59,222 nt of DNA from Acidobacteriota bacterium (GCA_003222975.1 QHXN01000063.1:1-59222); one strand, 5' to 3'. Shown: positions 8,319 through 18,536, counted from the first letter of the stretch. Notes: generated by a model not told the origin, from the letters alone. A program made the numbers and translations.

Positions 8319-10781
8319 TTATTTCCTCGTCAGTTTCCGGCGGAAAGCGTCCGCGGGCACGGGCACGTCGAACTTGACTTCCCTGAGTTTGACGACGGTG
8401 TCGCCCATGCTCGTCGAGTTCGAGACGCGCGTGAAAGGGATCATCACGCCTTCAACGTCGCGGTAGTCGCTGTACTTCTCCGTGACCGGCTCGCTGATGG
8501 GGCCGCTCGTCTCGATGGTGTCCTGCCGGAGCAGAAGGAAGGTCTTCGCCGAGAAGTAGTCGGTGACGGGGTCGCCCTTCTCCGGCGTGAAGGCGACGAC
8601 GTAGGCGTCCTCGCCGCCGACCTTCGTGAGCTTCCTGATCTCCGCCGTCTTGAAGAGCGTCTTCCAGTCGAGCGGCGCGTAGAAGTCGGCGGCGATGCGG
8701 GCGTCTTCGAGCGCCTTGCCGGACTTCGGGCCGAAGGGGAGGAACGTGCCTTCCTCGCCGCCGCGCGAGCCGTCGAAGAACTCGTGGACTGAGCCAAGGC
8801 GCTTGCCGAGCGCCGTGAGCGTCACCTCTTCCGAGTAAGCGTTCGGCGCTTGCGCGGCGATCAGCCCCTCGCCCGCGACGCCCTGGTGCTCGAACACGAG
8901 GTCGCCGCGCGCGAGCATCGTCTTGTGCTTTCGCAGGTTCGCCTCGCCGCCCGCCGCAGCGATAACCTTCGACATCAACTCGTCCACGGTCAACGTCGGC
9001 TTGAACTCCGCCGCGCGGTCGAAGGCCGACTCGCCTTCGGGCTGCTTCAGCGTGATGCCGACGACCTTTCCCGTCTCGTCGCGCCGCACGATGACGCTAT
9101 AGGTTTCGGGAAGGGTCGTCGCGCCGAGCACGTCCTTCGAGCGCTCGACGAGCGGGTAAGGCGTCTGGCCGGGGACGATCAGCACGACCTTGCCGTCGCG
9201 CAACGCGACTTCGATGGCCGGGCCTTCCTTCTCCGGCTCGTATGAGCCGACAACCTCCTTGAGCGGCCCCGTGTATTCGGCGACCGCGCCGGAGGCGGTC
9301 GCCGTCATCGCGTCCGAGGGCTTCACGCGCTTCAGGACGAAGTTGCCCTGCGGCTGCTCCAGGTACATCTCAGCCTCTTTCGGGCTGTCCTTCGCGGGGC
9401 GGAACGTCGCGTAGAAGCCGGGCACTTCGGCGAGCTTGTATCGTCGGCCCCCGACCGGCTCAAGCGTGTAGGTCGGCTGTCCCGGCACTGTCATCGTGAG
9501 CTTGCCGTCTTTGACGGCGACGGCCATCGTCACGTTCGCCTCGGCGAGCAGGTAGTTGCCCGCCTCCTCTTCCATCTTCAACGCGGGGCCGCCCGCCGCC
9601 GCCTGATTCTTCTCGTCGGGGTTGCCGACGAGGTTCGACCAGACGGCCTCCATCGCCGCCGCCGGCAGCACGGACGCCGAGACGTTTGTCAGCATCACGA
9701 AGCCGAGATGCTGGTCGGGCATCAGAGCCACCTGCGCGTTGAAGCCGTCAATGTTGCCGCCGTGCTCGGCGACCTTGTGCCCGTGCCAGTCGCGCAGGAA
9801 CCAGCCGAGGCCGTAAGAGATGTTCCCGGCGACTTTGATCTGCGGCTTCAACAGCTCGGCGAAACTCCGCTCCGATACCAACCGCTTGCCGTCGAGCGCG
9901 CCGCCGCCGAGCATGAGGCGGAGCCACTCGGCCATGTCGCGCGCGTTCGAGTTGATCGCGCCCGCGGCGGCCACCTGCGGGAAGTTGCGCGTCGGCAACT
10001 GCCGCGTCTCCTTCGTGTCCTCGTCGTAGGTGTAGCCCAAAGAGTAGTCCGGCGCACGGTGCATGTCGGGGACGTTGAGCGTGGAAGCTTTCATGCCGAG
10101 CGGCTTGAAGATGCGCTCTTTGATTAGGCCCTCCCACGTCGAGCCTTCGGCCTTCGCGACGCACTCGCCCGCCGCCGAGTACATCACGTTCTGGTACTGA
10201 AACTTCTCGCGCAGCTTCGCCGTCGGCTTCGCCGTCGCCGCGACGCGGATGACCTCCTCGCGGTCGAGGACGCCCGTTATCCAGGCGAGGTCTGTGCGGT
10301 TGAGACCGGAGGCGTGAGAGAGGAGGTCGCGGACGGTGACACGGGCGTCGGCCTCCGGGTCTTGCAGCCTGAAGTACGGAAGGAATTTCTTCGGCGGGTC
10401 GTCGAGCGAGATTTTCCCCTCGTCCGCGCCCAACGCGACGAGCATCGCCGTAAACGCCTTCGTCGAGGAACCGATGGCGAAGAGTGTGTCGGGCGTGACG
10501 GGAAGCCGACGCTCGAAGTCCCTGTAGCCGAGTCCCTTCATGTAAATCACTTTGTCGTCCTTGACGATGACGAGCGAGAGGCCCGGAATGCCCAGCTTCT
10601 GCCGCTGCTCGTCAACCGCCTTCTCGACGGCGGCGAGCCGCCCGTCGAGGTCTGCGGGGGCGGCAGCGGCCCGCACCTTCGCGGCGTCTTGGGCCGATGC
10701 GCGCGGGGCGAGCGACGCCGCCGAAGGGAACAGGAACGCGGCGGCGAGGGCGAGGTTAAGGAAACGTCTCCAGAGGCTCAT
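8319..10781 (-). CDS. Secreted serine hydrolase, beta-lactamase/penicillin-binding fold (class C type)
   Basis: 820 residues from ATG 10781 (MSLWRRFLNLALAAAFLF), with AGGAG nine bases upstream. Residues 1-30 form a signal peptide. The beta-lactamase domain (about 45-420) has the SxxK motif SSTK at 105-108 (nucleophile Ser105), YQN near 195 as the YxN motif, and HGG (AEHGGNIDGF) in place of KTG near 340. A beta-rich region (about 430-620) follows, resembling the DUF3471-type tail of this family. The last 200 residues resemble an outer-membrane lipoprotein-sorting-like beta domain. The likely role is a periplasmic esterase or D-aminopeptidase rather than an antibiotic-resistance enzyme, but the substrate is unknown. 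Confidence 0.85.
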   Translation of the reverse strand: MSLWRRFLNLALAAAFLFPSAASLAPRASAQDAAKVRAAAAPADLDGRLAAVEKAVDEQRQKLGIPGLSLVIVKDDKVIYMKGLGYRDFERRLPVTPDTLFAIGSSTKAFTAMLVALGADEGKISLDDPPKKFLPYFRLQDPEADARVTVRDLLSHASGLNRTDLAWITGVLDREEVIRVAATAKPTAKLREKFQYQNVMYSAAGECVAKAEGSTWEGLIKERIFKPLGMKASTLNVPDMHRAPDYSLGYTYDEDTKETRQLPTRNFPQVAAAGAINSNARDMAEWLRLMLGGGALDGKRLVSERSFAELLKPQIKVAGNISYGLGWFLRDWHGHKVAEHGGNIDGFNAQVALMPDQHLGFVMLTNVSASVLPAAAMEAVWSNLVGNPDEKNQAAAGGPALKMEEEAGNYLLAEANVTMAVAVKDGKLTMTVPGQPTYTLEPVGGRRYKLAEVPGFYATFRPAKDSPKEAEMYLEQPQGNFVLKRVKPSDAMTATASGAVAEYTGPLKEVVGSYEPEKEGPAIEVALRDGKVVLIVPGQTPYPLVERSKDVLGATTLPETYSVIVRRDETGKVVGITLKQPEGESAFDRAAEFKPTLTVDELMSKVIAAAGGEANLRKHKTMLARGDLVFEHQGVAGEGLIAAQAPNAYSEEVTLTALGKRLGSVHEFFDGSRGGEEGTFLPFGPKSGKALEDARIAADFYAPLDWKTLFKTAEIRKLTKVGGEDAYVVAFTPEKGDPVTDYFSAKTFLLLRQDTIETSGPISEPVTEKYSDYRDVEGVMIPFTRVSNSTSMGDTVVKLREVKFDVPVPADAFRRKLTRK

Positions 10782-10893
10782 GTGTTGATTCTCCTGCCAG
10801 TGAGCATAAGGGTTTGGAAATAAGGACTCAAAGGTCACGGGCGCACCGGAATGAGCGCGCCGGGGCTTGATCGGAGATGACTTCGGACACTCT

Positions 10894-11240
10894 CTATCCG
10901 CCCGTCGGCGGCGTCTGGCCGAGCAGTCGCAGCATGTCGGGCCTGTCCTTGACGAGCAGGTAGAGGACGCTGCGCAGGCGGCTCATCTCGGCCTCGATGT
11001 GGTTGAGCCGCGAGGAGAGCGTCTCTCGATGCCGTCGAGCCGCAGGTGAACCTGCTCGACCTCGCCGCGGATAACCGTGGTCTCAACTTCGAGCTTGTCC
11101 ACCTTGCCGCCAAGCTTGATAAGCTTGGAATCAAGCCGGGCGATGTCGTCTTTCGTCGCCATCCGGTCGCGGATCATCTCGACGGTGGAGGCGATGAAGT
11201 TGAGCAGGTTCTCGTTCTCTTCCGGCTGCTGGTTGCTCAT
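10894..11240 (-). pseudogene. Frameshifted small coiled-coil protein
   Basis: The gene starts at ATG 11240 (MSNQQPEENENLLNFIAS). Its frame encodes a helical coiled coil (DDIARLDSKLIKLGGKVDKL, then VEQVHLRLDGIE) and ends early at 10983. Shifting frame near 11025 restores the heptad pattern (TLSSRLNHIEAEMSRLRSV, then LYLLVKDRPDMLRLLG) to a TAG at 10894-10896. The span of 347 bases is one short of a multiple of three, so one base appears lost near the GAGAGACGC. It may be a true pseudogene, an assembly error or, less likely, programmed slippage. Intact, it would be about 115 residues, resembling small coiled-coil proteins of no known function. Confidence 0.7.
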
Positions 11241-11281
11241 GGCTTCGTTCCTTGCGGGGAGTTTAAGCCCGCCTCGCCGCC

Positions 11282-12265
11282 TCAGTCCACGACCCACATG
11301 TCGCCGCTGTGGATGAGCTTCTGCAACTGGCCGCGGCCCTGGCGCGAGACGGCCTCCTCGATCTGGTGCGCCATCAAATCCTCGTAGGTGTCGCGCTGCA
11401 CGTCGCGGAAGATGCCGACGGGCTGCGGGAAAGAGGGGAACTCCATGCGCGCGAGCATGAAGGCGACCGAGGGGTCTTTCTCGTGCGAGTCGTGGACGAG
11501 GCAGTCGTTCTCGTTGAGTCCGGTCTCGCTCCCGAGTTGAATCACTTCGGGCAGGGTGCCGTTCATGCGAATGCCCTTGTCCCTATCCTTGCCGAAGACC
11601 ATGGGCTTGCCGTGTTCGAGATAGAGCACGCCTGAGGCGATGGCGAGCGAGAGCGGGTTGACGGGGTAGTCAATGACGCCCATCGGCGTTGACTTCGTCT
11701 TCTTGCCGAACTCACTGGTCGGGCTGTACTGCCCCTTCGTCAGGCCGTAGATGCGGTTGTTGAAGAGGATGTAGTTGAGGTCGAGGTTGCGGCGGATGGC
11801 GTGCATGAAGTGGTTGCCGCCGATTGAGAGCGCGTCGCCGTCGCCGGTGATGACCCAGACCGAGAGGTCTGGGTTCGACGCCTTGATGCCGGTGGCGATT
11901 GCGGGCGCGCGACCGTGGATCGTGTGGAAGCCGTAGGTGTTCATGTAGTAGGGGAAGCGTGAGGAGCAGCCGATCCCCGACACGAAGACGATCTTCTCGC
12001 GCGGGATGCCCAGCTCCGGCATCACCTTCTGCACGTTGTTGAGGATGGCGTAGTCGCCGCAGCCCGGACACCAGCGCACTTCCTGATCCGAAGTGAAATC
12101 GGCTTTGGTGAGCTTCCCCGGCGGCGGGGCGGGCCGCCCGGCAGTCACCGAACCCGGCTCGCTCTCCGGCGACGGCCCCGCGCCCGAAACGTTTCCGCCG
12201 ATGCCGCCCGCGGCCTGCTCTTCCGTCCGCTTGTTCCCGTTACCTTCTTGTCCGTTGGTGCTCAT
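11282..12265 (-). CDS. korB: 2-oxoacid:ferredoxin oxidoreductase, beta subunit
   Basis: 327 residues from ATG 12265, with AAGAGGAA upstream. Residues 1-55 are a low-complexity Gly/Pro/Glu extension not usual in the family. The conserved part starts with WCPGCGDYAI near 66. The thiamine diphosphate site is visible as TGDGDALSIGGNH and, about 30 residues on, LFNNRIYGLTKGQYSPTS. The protein binds ThDP and a [4Fe-4S] cluster and, with KorA, decarboxylates 2-oxoglutarate (or a related 2-oxoacid) to the acyl-CoA while reducing ferredoxin. It lies 58 bp downstream of korA on the same strand, so they are an operon. Substrate choice is from family resemblance. Confidence 0.93.
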   Translation of the reverse strand: MSTNGQEGNGNKRTEEQAAGGIGGNVSGAGPSPESEPGSVTAGRPAPPPGKLTKADFTSDQEVRWCPGCGDYAILNNVQKVMPELGIPREKIVFVSGIGCSSRFPYYMNTYGFHTIHGRAPAIATGIKASNPDLSVWVITGDGDALSIGGNHFMHAIRRNLDLNYILFNNRIYGLTKGQYSPTSEFGKKTKSTPMGVIDYPVNPLSLAIASGVLYLEHGKPMVFGKDRDKGIRMNGTLPEVIQLGSETGLNENDCLVHDSHEKDPSVAFMLARMEFPSFPQPVGIFRDVQRDTYEDLMAHQIEEAVSRQGRGQLQKLIHSGDMWVVD

Positions 12266-12323
12266 CTTTGATTCCTCTTGAATGATTCCTTGCGCCTCGA
12301 ACGGCAACCCGCCGCGGCGGTCG

Positions 12324-14192
12324 TTACAGATATTCCTCAACCTTCCGCACGATCTCGCGAATCTGGAAGGGGCGGCCCTTGACCTTCGAGAAGGGGACGG
12401 CTGGCACGAGGTACTTCGCGCGGATCATCGTCGCGAGCTGGCCGAGGTTCATCTCCGGCACGATGACACGCTCGAAGCTGCGCAAGACTTCGCCGAGGTT
12501 CGCGGGGAACGGGTTGAGGTGGCGCAGGTGCGCGCTCGACACGGGCTTCCCTTCGGCCTGCATTCTCTCGACCGCCGAAGTGATCGAGCCGTAGGTCGAA
12601 CCCCAGCCGAGGACGAGCACCTTGCCCTCGGACGCGCCGAACACCTCCACGTCGGGGATGTCCTGCGCAGCGCGGTCAACCTTGGCCTGGCGCATGAGAA
12701 CCATGAAGTGGTGGTTTTCGGGGTCGTAGTTGACGTTGCCCGTCAGGTGCTGTTTCTCGATGCCGCCGATGCGGTGTTCGAGTCCGGGCGTGCCCGGCAG
12801 GGCGTAGGGACGCGCCAGCGTCTCCTCGTCGCGCGCATAGGGCATGAACGTCGCGGGGTCGTCGGCGAACTTCACCTCGATTACGGGCAGGTCTTCGATT
12901 TCGGGGACGAGCCACGGCTCCGCGCCGTTGGCGAGATAGCCGTCCGAGAGGTAGAAGACCGGCGACATGTAGCGGTAGGCGAGGCGCACGGCCTCAATCG
13001 CCATGTGGAAGCAGTCGGCGGGCGTGGCGGGCGCGACGACGATGGCCGGGCACTCGCCGTTGCGGCCCCACACGGCCTGAAAAAGATCGGCCTGCTCGGT
13101 CTTCGTCGGCAGACCCGTCGAGGGGCCGCCGCGCTGCACGTTGATGATGACGAGCGGCAGTTCCGTCATCACGGCGAGGCCGATGGCCTCCTGCTTCAAG
13201 GCGACGCCGGGGCCGCTCGTCCCCGTCACGCCGACGTGGCCCGTAAACGACGCGCCGATGGCCGCGCACACGGCGGCGATCTCGTCCTCGGCCTGGAAGG
13301 TCTTGACGCCGAAATTCTTGTGGCGCGAAAGCTCGTGCAGGATGTCCGAAGCCGGCGTGATCGGGTACGAGCCGTAGAAGAGCGGGCGGCCCGCAAGCTC
13401 GGCGGCGGTGACGAAGCCGATGGCCGTCGCCTCGTTGCCCGTGATCTTGCGGTACTTGCCCGGCGTGATGACGGCCTTCTTCACCTTGTAGTGTGTGGTG
13501 AAGACCTCGGTCGTGTCGGCGAAGTTGTAGCCGGTCTTCAAAGCGACCTCGTTGGCGCGGACGATCTCCGGGTTCTTCTTGAACTTGGCCGTGATCCATT
13601 CGAGCGTCGGCTCCATCGGGCGGTCGTAGAGCCAGTAGAGCAGGCCGAGCGCGAAGAAGTTTTTGCAGCGATCCATCTCCTTGCGCGAGAGCTTGACGCC
13701 GGCCTCCTGCAAAGCGCGGATGTTGACCGTGGTGATCGGGAGGCGGTGGACGCGGTAACCTTTCAGCGTGTCGTCTTCGAGCGGGTTCGACTCGTAGTTG
13801 GCCTTCTTCAGATTCTCCTTGTTGAACTCGTCGGTGTTGACGATGACGGTGCCGCCGTCTTCGAGGTCTGCGAGATTCACCTTCAAGGCCGCCGGGTTCA
13901 TGGCGACGAGCACGTTCGGCTCATCGCCGGGCGTGCGTATGTCGCGGCTGGAGAAGTTGAGTTGGAAGCCGGAGACGCCGGGAAGGCTCCCGGCTGGGGC
14001 GCGTATCTCGGCGGGGAAGTCGGGCAGGGTCGAGATGTCGTTGCCGACGATGGCCGACGTGTTCGTAAACTGCGTGCCCGTGAGCTGCATGCCGTCGCCG
14101 GAGTCGCCGGCGAAGCGTATGGTCACGGTCTCGACCTCTTCAACGTCTCTCTCCCTCTGTCCGACGGGCGGGTTCTCGATGATGGCGCTCAT
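12324..14192 (-). CDS. korA: 2-oxoacid:ferredoxin oxidoreductase, fused gamma-alpha subunit
   Basis: 622 residues. The N-terminal third is the gamma-type domain ([17 protein letters not shown], then [11 protein letters not shown]), fused to the alpha domain from about 215 ([27 protein letters not shown]). The alpha part carries the ThDP/CoA-side residues and a long C-terminal region with [10 protein letters not shown]. This two-gene arrangement is the KorAB type that lacks a separate ferredoxin-like delta subunit, so electrons pass straight to free ferredoxin. It can run in the oxidative TCA cycle in place of, or alongside, the NAD-linked dehydrogenase, and in reverse in the reductive cycle. 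It is the first gene of the korA-korB pair. Confidence 0.94.
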   Translation of the reverse strand: MSAIIENPPVGQRERDVEEVETVTIRFAGDSGDGMQLTGTQFTNTSAIVGNDISTLPDFPAEIRAPAGSLPGVSGFQLNFSSRDIRTPGDEPNVLVAMNPAALKVNLADLEDGGTVIVNTDEFNKENLKKANYESNPLEDDTLKGYRVHRLPITTVNIRALQEAGVKLSRKEMDRCKNFFALGLLYWLYDRPMEPTLEWITAKFKKNPEIVRANEVALKTGYNFADTTEVFTTHYKVKKAVITPGKYRKITGNEATAIGFVTAAELAGRPLFYGSYPITPASDILHELSRHKNFGVKTFQAEDEIAAVCAAIGASFTGHVGVTGTSGPGVALKQEAIGLAVMTELPLVIINVQRGGPSTGLPTKTEQADLFQAVWGRNGECPAIVVAPATPADCFHMAIEAVRLAYRYMSPVFYLSDGYLANGAEPWLVPEIEDLPVIEVKFADDPATFMPYARDEETLARPYALPGTPGLEHRIGGIEKQHLTGNVNYDPENHHFMVLMRQAKVDRAAQDIPDVEVFGASEGKVLVLGWGSTYGSITSAVERMQAEGKPVSSAHLRHLNPFPANLGEVLRSFERVIVPEMNLGQLATMIRAKYLVPAVPFSKVKGRPFQIREIVRKVEEYL

Positions 14193-14368
14193 ACTTTTTG
14201 TTTGATCCTTTGTCAGCGGGCTGTCAGGGGGATGTTGGGCTGCGGCAGTGACTTCATCGGCTTTAAGAATTCCGCGGGCGTGGGCGACGCGGGGCGGACA
14301 ATGCGTTCGCGTTCATTCTACACAGCCGCACCGCGCAAACTCAAGCGACCCCGCCCGCGGAGACGGCA

Positions 14369-14408
14369 AAGCCCCCCGCGCGACGAATAGTTCTCGCGCG
14401 GGGGGCTT
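14369..14408 (-). terminator. GC-rich hairpin terminator after bactofilin gene
   Basis: Fifteen-bp perfect arms (14369-14383 and 14394-14408, AAGCCCCCCGCGCGA) with a 10-nt loop. On the minus strand it comes 26 bp after the bactofilin stop and ends in a short T-run. It separates bactofilin from korA, which begins 177 bp further on. Confidence 0.75.
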
Positions 14409-14433
14409 CCGACTTTTCGCCGCGGCGGGCCGC

Positions 14434-15213
14434 CTAGCTCGCCGCGTTGGTCGAGTCCTTCTTCACGTCCGACGCCGACGAGGCGGTCGCGGACTTCGCG
14501 GCGGGGGCGCTCGAAGAGGAGGACGAAGGGTAGGAAGAAGAAGTTGACGAGCCGGACGGTGAAGTCGTCGAGGCCGGGGAGGTCGTCGAGGCCGGGGAGG
14601 TCGAAGAAGCCGAGGAGGTCGAAGTGGCCTCGGCCTTCTTGTCGCCGCCCGGCTGCTTGTCGGACTGCTCCTTGATCTGCGCCATGCGGCAGCTCCCCTC
14701 GAAGATCGCGCCGTTCTCGATGATGAGCGCGGGCGTCTGGATGTTGCCGGTGACTTTGGCGACGCGCCCCATCTCGATGCGCTTCGAGGCGGTGATGTCG
14801 CCGTTGACCGTGCCGTAAATCTGGGCGACCGCGACCTCGACGTTGGCGTCCACGCGCCCGTTGGTCGAAACTATCAGCGTACCGTCGGCGGAAGAGACGC
14901 GGCCTGAGAGCGCCCCGTCCACCCGCAGCATGCCCTTGAAGCTGGCCTCGCCCGTCAGGGCCGTGCCGTTGCCGACGAAGCCCGTGAGCGTCCCCTCCTT
15001 GATGTCGCGCGCCAGCGACTCGCTCTCGGTGACGGCGCGCGAGGTCGTCTGCGTGTGTACCGACTGCTGGTAGGCCTCGGTCGGCGTCTGCGCGGCGGCG
15101 GCGGGGGAGGAGGAGCCGTAGCCGGAGGAAGAGGCGGTGGTGTGCGGGGTGTGGTCAGCCGTGTCGTCAGTGGTGTGCGTCGAGTCCTTCGGATTTTTTC
15201 CCGGTCTAAACAT
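14434..15213 (-). CDS. Bactofilin, polymer-forming cytoskeletal protein
   Basis: 259 residues. Residues 1-75 are Thr/Ser-rich and flexible (MFRPGKNPKDS...). The bactofilin core spans about 80-185: GFVGNGTALTGEASFKG, LRVDGALSGRVSS, VNGDITASKRIEMG and NIQTPALIIENGAIFEG are the successive turns of a right-handed beta-helix. The tail (about 195-259) is Ser/Thr/Pro low complexity with in-frame direct repeats of SPASTT. Bactofilins self-assemble into filaments without nucleotide and shape the cell or position enzymes. The position within the cell cannot be predicted. The gene stands alone, with a terminator behind it. Confidence 0.92.
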   Translation of the reverse strand: MFRPGKNPKDSTHTTDDTADHTPHTTASSSGYGSSSPAAAAQTPTEAYQQSVHTQTTSRAVTESESLARDIKEGTLTGFVGNGTALTGEASFKGMLRVDGALSGRVSSADGTLIVSTNGRVDANVEVAVAQIYGTVNGDITASKRIEMGRVAKVTGNIQTPALIIENGAIFEGSCRMAQIKEQSDKQPGGDKKAEATSTSSASSTSPASTTSPASTTSPSGSSTSSSYPSSSSSSAPAAKSATASSASDVKKDSTNAAS

Positions 15214-15450
15214 TTCGCGTTCTCCCTGTCAGAACTTGTTGGTTGGTGTCGTCTCTGTCCGGGCGGAGGCGAGTGCCGTGGCCGCCCGGCCAGGCTCGAA
15301 ACGGCGCGCGTCGCCCCCTGCTGAAAATGGGGTCAAGTCAGGAGGGCCGTGGCGTCCAAGGGCCGCCGGGGCGCTCGAACAGGCTTTCAAAACTCTACGA
15401 GAGCGTGGCGATGATAAGGCAATTCTCGCGAATAGTAAATCGTAAAAGGC

Positions 15451-15527
15451 CGTGAACCGTAAACCGTGAACCGCGACGAGGGAAAAGCAGGTTTTCTCTC
15501 GTCGCGGTTCACGGTTTACGGTTCACG
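15451..15527. repeat. Long hairpin 7 (GTGAACC 7-bp words), 30-bp perfect stem
   Basis: Arms 15451-15480 and 15498-15527 are exact complements over 30 bp with a 17-nt loop. The left arm reads GTGAACC, GTAAACC, GTGAACC, GCGACGA, again 7-bp words but from a different word set. The apex is GGGAAAAGC...GTTTTCTC. It lies six bases past the M1 peptidase stop. The remaining bases of 15214-15532 hold no gene that I can see. Confidence 0.92.
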
Positions 15528-15532
15528 ACTTT

Positions 15533-18259
15533 TCACTTCTTCTCGTTTTCGACGCCGAGGGCGAGCACGTCCTTGTAGGCGCAGAGGGCGACGCGCTTCG
15601 GGGCCTGCGGCAGCTTGATGTTGCCCAGCTCGATGGTCGAGTTGCCCTTGATGGCGGCGTGGCCGAGCCTGACCCAGCCCTTCCCCATGTCGAGATAGAC
15701 GGGCACGAGCATGCGGAAGTCGTCCGAGACGCCCGACTGCGTGACGCGGCCCGTCAGGGTGTCGCCGCTCACGGAGTATTCGAGCCTGTAGCTCGGCACC
15801 TCCGTGCCGTAAACCCATTGGTTGAAGAACCAGTCCATGCGGCGGTTGCCGTCCAAGTCCATCGCGCCGGTCATGTGCTTCTCGACGATTGACTTGAAGT
15901 CCTCGGTCGAGGCGTTCTTGTTGTAGAAGGTCTGGACGAAGTCCTGCATCATCTTCTGGAAAGCCTCGTCGCCGGTCTTGCGATCCCACATCATCATGCG
16001 CAGCATGTGGAGGATGTAAGCGCCCTTCGGGTAGATCATGAAGCGGGCGATGTTACCCGTCTTCCCGCTGTTGAGGCGGTAGCCTTGCGTGACGGGGCCG
16101 ACCGTGTAGGGCTTGCGGTCGTGCGTCTGCGGGCGCGACTGCGTGATGAGCTGGCGCTGGTTCTCCCAGAAGTCTATGAACTTGTCGGGGCCGCGCACCA
16201 CCTGCGCGTAGAGCGAGGCGGAGAACTCGGCGAAGCCCTCGCTCATCCACTGGTCGCGGTAACTCTTCCAGCCGACGACGTGTCCCCACCATTGGTGCGA
16301 GACCTCGTGCGGGCCGACGTAGTGGAAGAAGTTGTCGCCGGCGAAGCGCGCCGAGCCGGTCGCCAGCCAGCGTTGCGTGGAGTCCATGAAGGCGGTGAAC
16401 GGCATGTAAACGAGCGTCGGCCATGCCTGCCCGAAGCTCGCGGCGGGCTGCTGCGTCATGGCGATGCGCGTGTAGGGGAGCTTGCCGAAATAGGCGTTGT
16501 AGATGCGCGTCGAGTTCTCGGCGTCGGCGATGGCCGAGTCGGCCATGCCCGTCGTGGACATCGAGCCGACGCCGACGTTCTGCATGAAGTTGGGCAAATC
16601 CTCGTTGGCGTAGAACTCGATCTGGTAGCCGGTGTCGGGGTCTTGCACGATCTTCTTCTTGAAGGCCCCGTAGTTGAACCCGGCGACGGCCAGCTCGTTG
16701 TCGCCGCTCGACCACTTCGCCACGGTGTAGTCGCCGTCGGTCGCCTCGGGCGCTGACGGCGCGCCCGTCCCGATGAGCGTCCTGCTCTTCGGGTAGTGGA
16801 AGGTCATGTCGAAGCGCGCGCGGTCGCCGAACTCCATGAAGCCGTTGTTCGGGTACCAAGTCTCGCGCGGGCCGAGGTAGTAATTGCCGCCGCCCACGTC
16901 AATCAGCGCCTCGCCGCCCGCGTACTCGATTGTGACCTTGTAGTCCTTGCCCGCCTCTAACGGCTCCGGGTAGATGACGGCGAAGTCGGAGTCCTCCTTC
17001 TTCGACTCCTGTATGAACTCCAGGTCACGCCCCTCCGCGTCGCGGACGCGGCTGACGCGCAGAGAGCGGTAGAGCGCGAAGGGCAGGACGCGCGTGCCGG
17101 GGACGAGCGGGCGGAAGGTGACGGCGTCGGTGGCGGCGATCTGCGTGCCCTTAATCGCGCCGTCAATCTCGTGGCGCGTGATGTCGAAGATGCGGTGATC
17201 CTCGCCGCTCGAAGCCGTGCCCCGTGCGTACTCGTCCGAGAGGTGGAAGGCCGTCCAGAGGCCGCCGTCCGTCTCGCCGTAGCTGGAGAGCAGTTCCTCT
17301 TCGGGCGCGACTTCGGGGATGCCGAGCGGGTCTATCTGGAAGACCAGCTTCTTGAAGCGCTGGCCGCCGATGAAGGCCGTGAGGAAGCCGGGGCGCTGCG
17401 GCGTGTAGAGGTCTGTGAGCGTGCGCATCTCCATGTTCGTGCGCAGCTCCTTGCGCAGGAGTTCCTGGTTGTCGCGGTAGATGTCGCGTGCGTGCGCCGC
17501 CTGCGGGCCGCCCCGTCCCACCTTCGCCTGCGGCGACGACTTGATCTCCTCGTAGGTCTTGTCGGTGAAGCGGAGCGTCAGCTTCGTGAACTGCTCCGTG
17601 ATCGAAGGCTCGCCGGTGAAGAGCGAGAGGCTGTGCTTCTCGTACTCGACCGGGGGCGTCAGCGAGAACTCGCCGTCGCCGATGAAGACCGCACCGGTGA
17701 CTCGGCCCTCGACCGGCGGCAGGAAATAGACTTCGCCGGAGTGCAGCGTAAACGTCGCGGCGTCGCGCTTGAAGACGAGGTTGTTGACCGCGGCGTACTC
17801 GCCCGCGAAGTCCTGCGCCGACTCGGCCTGCTCGCGGAGCTGGCGATAGACGGGGTCTTCGTTCGGCTTCAGTCCGCCGGCCTTCACCTCGACCGTGCCG
17901 CCCTCGACGAGCGCGATTTCGAGCTGGAAGTTGAGCGAGGCGGTCTTGCCCTCCTCGACGCCCAACTGCTCGCGCCGCGCCTCCTTGAACCCCTTGGAGC
18001 TGACGACGACGACGTAGGTGCCCGCGGGCAGGCCCTCGATTTTATAACGCCCCTGCGCGTCGGTCTGGACGGGCGCGTGCGCCTGCTTGCCCTCGGCGTC
18101 GGTGACGGTGACGGTCGCGCCGACGACGACCGCGCCCTTCGGGTCTGTGACAGTTCCGCTGATCGTGCCGCCCGCGGCGGCGCTCGAACGGACGGCGGGC
18201 GCGAGCAGGAACGCGACGGCGAAGAAGAGGGCGGAGAATTTTCTGAGGGACATTCGCAT
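15533..18259 (-). CDS. Secreted M1-family metallopeptidase with N-terminal carboxypeptidase-regulatory-like domain
   Basis: 908 residues from ATG 18259 (MRMSLRKFSALFFAV); GAGAGG lies five bases upstream, which favours this over ATG 18289. There is a signal peptide to about 30. Residues 32-105 form an Ig-like regulatory domain (ISGTVTDPKGAVVVGATVTV, GRYKIEGLPAGTY). A beta-rich region follows. The gluzincin site lies near 650: HEVSH, with the third zinc ligand in SEGFAEF nineteen residues on. A GAMEN-type exopeptidase motif is not obvious. The enzyme is probably a periplasmic or cell-surface aminopeptidase-fold enzyme. It is divergent from the dienelactone hydrolase gene across 277 bp with no hairpin. 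Confidence 0.9.
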   Translation of the reverse strand: MRMSLRKFSALFFAVAFLLAPAVRSSAAAGGTISGTVTDPKGAVVVGATVTVTDAEGKQAHAPVQTDAQGRYKIEGLPAGTYVVVVSSKGFKEARREQLGVEEGKTASLNFQLEIALVEGGTVEVKAGGLKPNEDPVYRQLREQAESAQDFAGEYAAVNNLVFKRDAATFTLHSGEVYFLPPVEGRVTGAVFIGDGEFSLTPPVEYEKHSLSLFTGEPSITEQFTKLTLRFTDKTYEEIKSSPQAKVGRGGPQAAHARDIYRDNQELLRKELRTNMEMRTLTDLYTPQRPGFLTAFIGGQRFKKLVFQIDPLGIPEVAPEEELLSSYGETDGGLWTAFHLSDEYARGTASSGEDHRIFDITRHEIDGAIKGTQIAATDAVTFRPLVPGTRVLPFALYRSLRVSRVRDAEGRDLEFIQESKKEDSDFAVIYPEPLEAGKDYKVTIEYAGGEALIDVGGGNYYLGPRETWYPNNGFMEFGDRARFDMTFHYPKSRTLIGTGAPSAPEATDGDYTVAKWSSGDNELAVAGFNYGAFKKKIVQDPDTGYQIEFYANEDLPNFMQNVGVGSMSTTGMADSAIADAENSTRIYNAYFGKLPYTRIAMTQQPAASFGQAWPTLVYMPFTAFMDSTQRWLATGSARFAGDNFFHYVGPHEVSHQWWGHVVGWKSYRDQWMSEGFAEFSASLYAQVVRGPDKFIDFWENQRQLITQSRPQTHDRKPYTVGPVTQGYRLNSGKTGNIARFMIYPKGAYILHMLRMMMWDRKTGDEAFQKMMQDFVQTFYNKNASTEDFKSIVEKHMTGAMDLDGNRRMDWFFNQWVYGTEVPSYRLEYSVSGDTLTGRVTQSGVSDDFRMLVPVYLDMGKGWVRLGHAAIKGNSTIELGNIKLPQAPKRVALCAYKDVLALGVENEKK

Positions 18260-18536
18260 TAAACCTCTCGGTGACTGCGTGAGGCTCACAACTTTTGTGA
18301 AACTCGGTTGAATGGTTATTGCCTTGCCGGAGTGTCGTCGGGGGCGACGCGCGCAGGATGCTCCGCCGGCGAGGGCCGCGCGCGCGAAGCGACATTATTC
18401 TGGCCGCCGCCGCGGGTGTCAAGCGGGCGGGCGGCCCGCCGCTTGACTTCTCCCGCGCCCGCCCGATAAAACGGCTGACACCATTTCAACCCGAAGTCAA
18501 AACAGTCGGCGCAACGGACAGGAGGACTGCACAGAG

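Noticed and set aside
14193..14368. Riboswitch upstream of korA
   Set aside because: No recognised aptamer pattern (such as thiamine THI-box words); only a terminator of the neighbouring gene is clear.
12282..14390. 702-codon plus-strand frame opposite korA
   Set aside because: Antisense shadow of korA caused by GC bias; sequence is Arg/Asp/Gly-rich without any domain.
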